NCBI GenBank assembly: GCA_917880885.1
Contig: OU862934.1
Location: 28,318,734 to 28,382,733 of the forward strand
Source: Limnephilus marmoratus
Lineage: Eukaryota > Arthropoda > Insecta > Trichoptera > Limnephilidae
Direction of reading: 5' to 3'
DNA length: 64,000 nucleotides
Position 1 is the stretch's first letter; each line of letters begins with the position of its first letter. Positions 56,468-64,000 of this stretch are shown one piece after another. Below the pieces are notes generated by a model. The model saw only the letters and a program-made list of their open reading frames with translations, ran no database searches and was not told where the DNA came from. The translations under genes were made by a program, and so were the position numbers.

Positions 56468-58552
56468 TTTCTAATAATAAGTTTTCTATTTTTTTGTAAT
56501 TGACTTCAATTGGTTTATTTTTTTGAGTGGTTTTTGATATAATAAGTGGTTCTTCCATAAAGACGGGTTGGGGTTCCTGAATCTGGGGAATAGAGACATA
56601 ATATTATATTTTTAGGTATAAAAACATTTAGTCAGTTACTAGAGTGGTCCGCACACTACATAATAGTACAATGTGTTTTTGAAGTCATCAAAGGTCAATA
56701 ATCAATTGGTACTCACAAAGCTTTCTGGAATAGTAGTGGGTACCATACAACTGTGAGTCACATAGTCATAGGTTCTGGTTCGCATTCCTTTTCGAAACGA
56801 GACAAAGTTGACAATATTAGGTATATAATCATTATTGCAATTCGATAATTTACATATTTATTACAAATTTGTGACATGCACTATCAACAAAATATTAATT
56901 TAAAGGATAATTAAATATAAGAATGAACTCACGACGTGTGTGCTGTGTAGAGCAGGTGCGCAAGAAACGAGAGAAAATTCAGAATCCTCTTGAGGGTTCA
57001 TCCATCCATAAGTATTATTGATCGTTTCATCAGCTAGAGAAAGACATACATATGATTTCTCAGAGAAGTTGTCGCTTAATTTCTGAAATGGATAGATAAT
57101 AAAATTAAAATAATTACATGTAATGAATAACTACAAAAAAGAATTATTAGTCATTAAAGAATTTATATACTAACGATAATTCTTTCTGTAACAGGTGACA
57201 AAGAGACCGATGGAATCGCACCTACACGTAGCACACGTGTGCCCTGTTTGTTTATTATAAAATCTGTCTCTTTGAAATGTTCTGAGCAGATACGAAGGCT
57301 ACGAACACTTGTCTGCTCACTTTTACCGGATGAAAGTCGCCACATTGTCTTCAAGTCTTCTTTTTTGGGAAATCTTTAAGAAAATACATAACATTTCACT
57401 TTTCAGAAGATAATAGAAAAGAAAAACAAATTAATTTTTATACACACAGCTTTTACCAGCGATTCCTAAGAGTATTTGGAGTCAAAATTTAGATGTAATT
57501 TTGTCGTCCGATGACACTTTTTCAATTAAAAACAAAAAACGTGTTTTCCATACATATACATACTCGGAATAACCTAGAGCATTACGCGATATACACTCGT
57601 TCTCATTCCAGCAGTACCGTACATACGAAACAACGCGCTTACCTAACACGTGGTCCGCTGAGACGTGACTGTGCGATCCAAAGATAATATAATCGGTGGC
57701 GACGTGCGATAGAAAAATATTTTATTTTAAATTTTGATTGATAAAAAATATCATCGGACAGCAAAATGACACATACATTTTTCATTCCAAACATGCTCAC
57801 TGTATCTACATTTTACTTCTAAACATACCACGAAGGAGTACATAATTAAGAAAGCAAAATATACAATAACGCTTAATAAATAAAACCATACTTTATTCCA
57901 CTTTTAACCCCTTACTAATAACGTGTTTTAAATTTTATACAACTGATAACCAACTATTTATCTTATATTAATCGGTTGTTTATGAGTTGCGTAAAATTCA
58001 AAACTCGTTTAGTAATAAGGCCCTTAAAGTGTGATAAATTTAAAAGTTATTGGTTTATTATCCTTTATTAATACGACGGATTTCCAGCAAGAAATAACAC
58101 ATGAAAAGATAGACGTTCCAAATGATATGATTAGATATTTTAGCAGAGCGCAAAAGGCGAAGGCACACCCCTGATTCTTTTGCAAATGGCTGTGTGTTTT
58201 ACGTCGCAGCTGTGTGTGAACACGCCCTCTGAGCGTTAACACGTGTTCACACACACAACTGTAATATGCGTGGGATGGCGTATTTCGGCATATCGCTCGC
58301 CGTACATTCCCAATCGGAATATATGGCGAGCGATATGCTGAAATACGCCATCCCACGCATATTACGGCTGTGTGTAAATACGTTCATGATAGTATATGTT
58401 ACAAATCTGATAATATAATAATATAATTCGAATAAGCTTAAAATAAAGTAAAATAATGCTTACCTATGGAATGTAATACGACAATTTGGTTTATTCTCCT
58501 TTTCACTTCTATTTTTACACGTTTTCATAGCACAAGCTACCGTTTTTGCCTT
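56468..58552 (-). CDS. Spliced THAP-domain protein gene inside transposon
   Basis: Four exons with matching phases: about 58552-58464 (donor GTAAGC), 57373-57175 (acceptor TTCTTAAAG, donor GTTAGT), 57082-56933 (acceptor ATTTCAG, donor GTGAGT), 56582-56468 (acceptor CCCCAG, donor GTAAGT). Joined, the first two give a THAP zinc-finger: Cys in VACAM and KTCKNRS, HRFPK across the splice, Trp in KTMWRL, Cys/His in RICSEHFKETDF, and GAIPSV. That is the C2CH pattern with the AVPTIF-like end. THAP domains bind DNA and occur in P-element transposases and THAP proteins. No ATG precedes the first Cys in frame; an AAG stands where ATG is usual (58549-58551 region), so the start may be lost. A catalytic domain is absent. 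Confidence 0.65.
58207..58375. repeat. Nested hairpins
   Basis: 58249-58301 pairs with 58325-58375 (arms about 50 bases, key block GCGTGGGATGGCGTATTTC); beside it GCAGCTGTGTGTGAACACG (58206) pairs with CGTGTTCACACACACAACTG (58241). Subterminal in the THAP-carrying element. Confidence 0.85.
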
Positions 58553-59109
58553 GTTATTTCGTAAAATGTACTATGTGACTTCGGCGCTGGTCAGAACAAG
58601 AATGATGACGTCACGTTTTTAGATTCAAGGGAGGCGGCTCTCGTAAGCCCAGGCGGTTCCATGGAACCGTTATGGGGAGGGGGAAACAATACGCTTTTAT
58701 CACTTAGGGCAGGTCCATATATTCCTATGTCCGTGGTGGTATCCCATTTCGCCCCATCCCATCCCATATACCTCACAGATGTTAGAACCCATTACGCCCC
58801 CCCACGTTGTGGTGTCCGCCCCGGGTACCACCCATGCCTAGCTATGCCACTGTATGTAAATAATATATGGTTTGCGGTGAGCATTTGAATATTGCTTTCT
58901 TCATTATCTCAAAACTTAATATTTGGAGGAGATGTCCAATCATCTAGACCAGTGGTTCCCAAAGGGGTCTCTGCTATTCATCCCCTGGGTCCGTGGGCCA
59001 AAACAGTTTGGGAACCGCTGAACTAGACGATCAATATAATATATTTAGCAAAAAAATAAAAAATGTGTATGGTAACTTTATTTAATTCCTTTTTAATTTT
59101 GTTCACTAG

Positions 59110-59274
59110 TGGATCCTCTCCTTCCCACCGCACTCGCTCCCTCCACAGCCCGTCCGCCGATCCAGCTCTAGTCACTTCAATGGAGATGGCAGCTTCGGAC
59201 ACAGAGGACAATGTGTTGGAGGATAGAATGGAATGCTCCATGCCAGAATCTCCTACTCGCACCGCAATGAGAAT
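59110..59274 (+). CDS. Exon E of CEP170-like gene
   Basis: Acceptor TTGTTCACTAG ends 59109, donor GTAACA (weak) at 59275; phase 2 in (AC from exon D plus T makes Thr), phase 2 out. Reads GSSPSHRTRSLHSPSADPAL, VTSMEMAASDTEDNVLEDRM and ECSMPESPTRTAMR: SP/TP sites and an acidic patch. Confidence 0.78.
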
Positions 59275-59422
59275 GTAACAATCTTACTAATATTTCATAC
59301 TTTAACCCATAATTTATTTTTAATACAGTTAGTTCTCTTTCACTAATCTGCGACCCCAAAATTCAGGCATGTGTCCAATTAGTGAAAACGGCAGATTATA
59401 GAGCGTACATACCTAATATCAA

Positions 59423-59660
59423 TTTGTGAGGCGGGTATGAGATCCAATTACAGGATAACCAACACCTCTGCCGTAGGTCACCCCAAGTGGTTCGCTACAT
59501 TTTTTGACTTAGCAGGGGTGCCCGGGTTCATGGAGGGAGGTTTGTCTGGGGTCTTGGCAGCGGATGAGTCTGCCCACCAGCTGCAGTGGGAGGGATGGAT
59601 TCATATGTCCGTCACTCCTGGACACACTAACCCCCAGATTCCTACCCACACCTCAGTACC
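59423..59660 (+). mobile_element. HT element, truncated
   Basis: AATTTGTGAGGCGGGTATGAG to GATTCCTACCCACACCTCAG; ends before the hairpin. A further 35-base head piece (inverted, GGGGCGGCGGTACCCACATCC) lies at 59779-59815. Confidence 0.8.
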
Positions 59661-59839
59661 GGTAACAGTCAATTAAAAAGTAATATATCTGAAATAACCT
59701 CACTTTTTCAAGACGGGAATTTCATGAGTCAGGTTGCTGAAAAATGCAACGTTGCCAGTACCTATTTGTTGGTCACCGGCCCGGGGCGGCGGTACCCACA
59801 TCCGCCTTCCAAATTAATTTTTTTGAATATTTATTAGTA

Positions 59840-60114
59840 CAGCCGAACAATTCTATATCTTTTGTGGGATCGTTATTAGATAACGGACGTGATCTCCTGT
59901 CAGATTTGTGTGATATTATGGCTGTTATTTGCTTTTTCTATGTACAACATACATTAAATGAATAAATAATCATGCATACTTGCAGGAATTCATGTTTAAA
60001 ATGATCTAAACTAAAAGATGTGACAGTAAATATGTAAAAATCACACAAATCTGACAGGAGATAACGTCCGTTATCTAATAACGGTCCCACAAAAGATATA
60101 GAATCACTCGGCAG
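59840..60114. mobile_element. MITE with about 75-bp inverted arms
   Basis: 59850-59914 is nearly the complement of 60040-60104 (block 'GATAACGGACGTGATCTCCT', with one small internal change); similarity extends to CAGCCGA / TCGGCAG at the outer ends. Confidence 0.82.
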
Positions 60115-60266
60115 AATTGCCATGATCTGTGCTCTGATGTATTTAAATTGGGTACAGAATTTCTCTCACTGAATTTTTGTCATTGGTATGTTTTGCCGAT
60201 TTTGTATTTTGTTGATTGTGACCTCGGTAAAAGCAAAAATTAAAATATTTTTGTTATTGCTTTTAG

Positions 60267-60387
60267 GGAGGAAGATCTATCTTCTGGAGGTAACATCACC
60301 TGCCTTCAAGACCCGAGCAACAGGTCACGGAGGCAAGCTCAAAGCAACAATGTCACCCTGTCCAGTGATTACGTAACCAAATTCAAG
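60267..60387 (+). CDS. Exon F of CEP170-like gene
   Basis: Acceptor TTGCTTTTAG ends 60266, donor GTAAAT at 60388. Phase 2 in (AT plus G makes Met), phase 0 out. Reads EEDLSSGGNITCLQDPSNRS then RRQAQSNNVTLSSDYVTKFK. An alternative AG four bases downstream gives a stop within the exon, which supports this acceptor. Confidence 0.8.
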
Positions 60388-60502
60388 GTAAATAGAATAA
60401 TTGTTTGAATACAACTCCATAGTCTGGTCGCCCTTCTACAAAATTCATGTTCATAATTATTAAAATCAATAACTAACTATCGTGTCCCAGAGGTGCCACC
60501 AT

Positions 60503-60945
60503 CAATTTGGGAGGTGGGTGTGGGTACCGCCGCCCCGGGAACCATTTATTGGATAACCAACGCCTCTGCCGTAGGTCACCCCAAGTGGTTCGCTAAATTT
60601 GGTGACTTAGCAGGGGTGACCGGGTTTGTTCAGGTCTTGGTGGCGGATGCGTCCATCCACCAGCTGCATCGCATGGCAGGCCGGATCGGGGAGAGTGGTT
60701 GAGGCGGTCCCTTTGACTTCTCTAGCCGTACTCTCTCAGAACATTGCCTTGCACCACAGTGGGAGGGATGAATTCATACATCCGTCACTACTGGACACAC
60801 TGACCCCAGATTCCTACCCACCCCTAATACCGTCTTCCTTTCCAGATCTTCCTCTCCTTTTCTTAAAAAGACCCTCCACACAGCATCCCCAAAGATGACA
60901 TAGGCCCTGAGGGGTATTTTTTTTCTCAAGGTATCCTGTTTGTAA
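60503..60945 (+). mobile_element. HT element, near full length
   Basis: CAATTTGGGAGGTGGGTGTGG, GGTACCGCCGCCCCGGGAACC, the central CGTCCGTCACTACTGGACAC-like block, CCTCCACACAGCATCCCC, and a damaged hairpin (GGCCCTGAGGGG...CTCAAGGTATCC). Confidence 0.85.
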
Positions 60946-61069
60946 ACAACAACAAAAAAGTGAATTTGTCCCAATTAAATGGAATGGTGTCCCAGATAAC
61001 CGTCTGTCCCTATAAACCGGTGTATCAATTAATCGAAATTGGCTACGAGTATATACGTATATATATAAA

Positions 61070-61395
61070 TCTCACGTCATGTTTGTTCGAGATAAACTGC
61101 GAAACTACTGAACCGATTTTGATGAAATTTGGCTTACTGTGTATAATTTGGTCCAACTTAAAAGATAGGATAGTTTTTATCTCGATTATTGACCTCAATA
61201 TTTATTATTGCAAATTAAATGTTTGTTATAGGACAATGCTTTGTAATTATTTGTGAGTTCTACAAGTTTCTAACAGATGATGGTGTGAGTTAATTTATCG
61301 ATACAACACTTGGTTATATAGGTTGGATAACCATCCAGTAGATGACGTCATGTTTCGATTTCACGTCACAGCAACGCGTCCGCCGGGTCAGCTAG
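61070..61395 (+). mobile_element. Helitron
   Basis: TCTCACGTCATGTTTGTTCG after A, end GTCCGCCGGGTCAGCTAG before T. Contains GAACCGATTTTGATGAAATT, a block frequent in insect Helitrons (recollection). 326 bp. Confidence 0.75.
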
Positions 61396-61470
61396 TATAC
61401 GTATATAAATATATTTGTATTATAAAATGTTTTCGTTTTTTGCTTATAAATAATTAAAAATGTATTTCAG

Positions 61471-61739
61471 GTGAACCCTACAGAACCGATAAAGCGCCCG
61501 TCCGACCCAAAACTCCGCTTGATCTCTTTGGAATCGGAGTCCTGCTGCGAGCGCTCCCGCTCCGCCGGCCACCACCATCATCAGCCCGCGCAGCACCAGC
61601 AGGCGGAGAGCGACACCGCTACGACCACCACCACCACTAACAGCGGGGGCAGTGATCAGGAGCTGGAACCGGAGTGGGAGACGAGACCCACCAACGTCAC
61701 CATGCGGGGGAAAAGCGCTTCCGTCCCTCCTCAGCACAG
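61471..61739 (+). CDS. Exon G of CEP170-like gene
   Basis: Acceptor TGTATTTCAG ends 61470. Phase 0 in. Reads VNPTEPIKRPSDPKLRLISL, ESESCCERSRSAG, a His/Gln stretch (HHHHQPAQHQQ), a Thr run, GGSDQELEPEWETRPTNVTM and SASVPPQH. Two endings are possible: donor GTAATG at 61740 (phase 2), or a terminal exon with TAA at 61741-61743. No polyadenylation signal AATAAA was noted immediately downstream, so I favour splicing, weakly. Higher GC than the surroundings. Confidence 0.8.
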
Positions 61740-62066
61740 GTAATGATCACAAAGTTATTTATTAACCTGTCATTTTTTTAGGACAAGGTCAGAATCGCTT
61801 GTGCCAATAACATTCTTGATGTAACCGATGGTTTCATTAATCTAGCTACTCTAGAATATTTTTAACCTTTCCGGGAGTAGGTTCCGTAACGCTGGCCGTG
61901 CTTTGGGGAGTGAGTTTTTTTTGTATTTGAAAAAAAGAAATTTTTTCTTTTAAACATATGCTTTATGATAGAATCATTTACCCAAAAATGGTTAAAAAAA
62001 TCGTACTTACCATTTTCAGCTTTTATCGCGAAAAATCCGGAATTATTTTTCAGGGGTCACAAACCA
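61740..62066. other. Intron or flank; possible piggyBac end
   Basis: TTAA at 61862-61865 is followed by CCTTTCCGGGAGTAGG, which could be the terminus of the piggyBac element whose gene starts at 63984. The opposite end lies beyond the window, so it cannot be checked here. Confidence 0.35.
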
Positions 62067-62240
62067 TTGGCACATGAACAAAACGGTAAAAAATGTAAAT
62101 AACACAATTGTTTTCACTTAACACTTGGCACATGATCAAAACGGTAAAAAATATATATAACACAATTATTTTCACTTATAACTTGGCTCATGAACAAAAC
62201 GGTAAAAAATGTTTAAAACACAATTATTTTCACTTCACAC
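62067..62240. repeat. Three 58-bp tandem repeats
   Basis: Unit TTGGCACATGAACAAAACGG ... CAATTATTTTCACTT starts at 62067, 62125 and 62183. It lies between the piggyBac stop and the putative end, where subterminal transposase-binding repeats would be expected. Confidence 0.85.
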
Positions 62241-62302
62241 TATCATTGAAACGTATATGGAGAAAACTTTATACTATGTAAATAAAATGAATACTTATTC
62301 AA

Positions 62303-63984
62303 TTAATAATGTTTTTTTGTATGAAAATCCATGAAACACGGATGTACACAAAGAGCAACATCACACTCGTAGCACATGTATCTGGTTTCTTTCCTTTGGG
62401 GTTTCCTTAACGATGTATGTGTACACACAAAACAACGACGTTGTGCTTTGCTGCCTTTGCCCTCTGTTTGTGGAACTGGCTGTGGAAAATGCCTTCTGTA
62501 GGTCTGATGGGATTGTCATTTCCTCGCCTACCGCCTGATGATGGTGCCCGCGAAGTATGATATTTTTCCACCATCTGCGTAACCAGCTTCTCTTTGAATT
62601 CTTCAAACGTCGTTTCTCTGGTTTTCACAGTACGGTACATGAAAAATGAATTAATTATTGAGACTTCCAGTAGTCTAAAAAATATTTTTTTGTACCATTT
62701 TATCGTCTTGCGGCTAACTGCTCCTAATCCTAAAATTCGGTCCACATTGTCAACACTTCCCATGTTCTTTGTGTAGTCCACAACAGCTTCAGGTTTATGT
62801 TTTTTAGCTCCTGTAGTATAGTCTATTTTTTTTGTTTCTATAATATTATTGGCGTGAATATTTGTCAGCATCACAATATCACGTTTATCTCGCCATTTCA
62901 AGGCCATCAAGTTTTCTGAATTAAACGTTACTACATCTCCTTTTTTAATTTTTTTGTCCAATTTAGGCATCTGCTTTCGGCTGGTTCTTGCTGTTCCACA
63001 AGCATTGGTTTTATTTTCAAAAAGACAGTCAAATAAAGCAGGTGATGTATACCAGTTGTCCACATACAAACGATGCCCACAGCCAAGATAATCTTTTAGC
63101 AAAGTCATGACCACAGACCCCGATATTCCAACATTGGGATGGCTTTCAATGTCTGTTTCACCACCGGTATAAATGATTAGATCTAAAACGTATCCCGTTT
63201 TCACGTCACAGCAAACAAAAATTTTTATACCAAACCTCTGCCTTTTTGAGGGTATATAAATTTTAAAGGAAAGCCTTCCTTTCCACAATAATAAACTTTC
63301 ATCAATACACAAATTTTGATAAGGATAAAAGGTTTCCTTCATTATTCTCCTCAATGGGTCTAAAATGCTCCTAATCTTGAAAAGTCTGTCACTGTTGGAG
63401 CATTGACTTGCAAAATGGAGATTTCTCAAGATAAGTAGAAAACGATCTTGAGAAAATAGTTTTTTAAAAAACGGAGTCTCTATTACGGGGTTATTGGTCC
63501 AATATTTCTTTATGTAATTTTTTCCGACAAGACTCATCAAAATTATGGTGGATAGAAAAACGTATATTTCTTCCTCTGTAGTGTCGATCCATTTTTTAAT
63601 TTTTGACGATGCGGATACATTCCGGGATGCGGATTTGGCGTAAATATTCGTTTCTGAAACAATTGTGCCTATAATCTCTTTCGTAAAAAACAGCTGGAAA
63701 AGACTCATTTCTAGATAGTCGTCCTCCAAATTCACTTGCGTTTTTATTCCGGACTGGAAATCATCGAAGTTGTGAAGTGTTGGAACAAAATTAGTATCAT
63801 CCCATATCCTGGCTTCTTCTCGTCTCCGTTTAGCACTTGGTTGGGATTCTACTGCCACCGGTTCCTCATCATCAGAAGAGGAATCATCGGAGAATATTGT
63901 CAGGTCATCGATGGTTTCAATATTTTCTTCTTCATCATCACTGTTCATCAAAATATCAGCGATTTCATCATCACCTAAATCCAT
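62303..63984 (-). CDS. piggyBac transposase, nearly intact, one frameshift
   Basis: ATG at 63984. Acidic N-terminus (DDEIADILMNSDDEEEN), then the DDE fold: catalytic Asp near residue 228 (NLCIDESLLLWKGR), 309 (HRLYVDNWYTSPAL) and 412/415 (MGSVDNVDR); spacings agree with known piggyBac transposases. The open frame ends after about 525 residues, but from about 62495 another frame continues GRHFPQPVPQ, RCFVCTH, RYMCYECDVALCVHPCF and FHTKKHY, stop at 62303-62305: the C-terminal Cys-rich DNA-binding finger. So one base is missing near 62490-62500. Core otherwise uninterrupted, which suggests a recent insertion. No introns. Confidence 0.93.
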
Positions 63985-64000
63985 TTTGTTAGTGTTTTTT

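Larger units (their letters stand above)
54259..58852 (-). mobile_element. 4.6-kb DNA transposon with THAP gene
   Basis: Exact 8-bp duplication TATGTAAA at 54251-54258 and 58853-58860. Ends CAGTGGCGTAGCTAAGG and inverted CCTAGCTATGCCACTG, the CAGTGGCGTAGC style of hAT elements. Inside: Helitron 54844-55146, a decayed SINE-B-like piece 55262-55400, SINE-B 56005-56335, spliced THAP exons on the minus strand, and a hairpin cluster at 58207-58375. No transposase catalytic domain was found. Confidence 0.9.

Noticed and set aside
61444..61737. 97-codon minus-strand frame opposite exon G
   Set aside because: Shadow of the GC-rich coding exon.

Overview
The window looks like a piece of an insect nuclear genome, most probably Lepidoptera. 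Evidence: spliced exons with GT/AG borders in very AT-rich DNA, many nested Helitrons, RTE LINEs whose 3' ends read 'CTGCCTACCCCTGCGGGG' followed by short GTTA/TTAG repeats, piggyBac/TTAA elements, mariner, hAT and tRNA-derived SINEs. The order is inferred from repeat style; nothing fixes a species. There are no rRNA genes, CRISPR arrays or prokaryotic operons. One host gene runs left to right through the whole window. I reconstruct seven internal exons (1924-2024, 45196-46417, 48328-48591, 51604-51781, 59110-59274, 60267-60387, 61471-61739) whose splice phases fit together (0,1,1,2,2,0) in one open frame of about 770 codons. The product is Ser/Asn-rich, basic and mostly disordered, with an SKIP (SxIP-type) motif and an RRARL motif like one in CEP170-family centrosome/microtubule proteins; I call it CEP170-like with moderate confidence. 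Its first visible intron is 43.2 kb, so most of the window is intron. Layout. 1-5.1 kb: a Harbinger-like MITE, exon 1 and three Helitron pieces. 5.9-6.8 kb: a Tc1/mariner relic with perfect 30-bp TIRs. 7.8-10.9 kb: a 71-bp minisatellite carrying a dead RTE LINE and a MITE that itself holds a retroposon. 11.8-18.4 kb: more MITE, SINE and LINE pieces. 19.1-20.3 kb: a hAT element with 8-bp target duplication. 20.4-25.2 kb: several copies of a hairpin-tailed repeat (HT). 25.3-28.2 kb: a mariner and a second hAT. 29-36 kb: CR1/Jockey-like LINE ends. 36.2-39.9 kb: a giant foldback element with 738-bp nearly identical inverted arms, a broken coding region and nested insertions. 40-45 kb: Helitrons, a TAA-type MITE and an inverted pair of HT copies. 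45-61.7 kb: six of the seven exons, with TTAA-type MITEs and a 4.6-kb element flanked by an exact 8-bp duplication that carries a spliced THAP-domain gene. 62-64 kb: an almost complete piggyBac transposase gene on the minus strand. The strongest candidates for something undescribed are the HT family (about 19 copies, ending in a two-tier hairpin and an A tail), the THAP-carrying element, the 738-bp foldback element, and the MITE family built from repeated AATATCTACAG motifs with 8-bp duplications.
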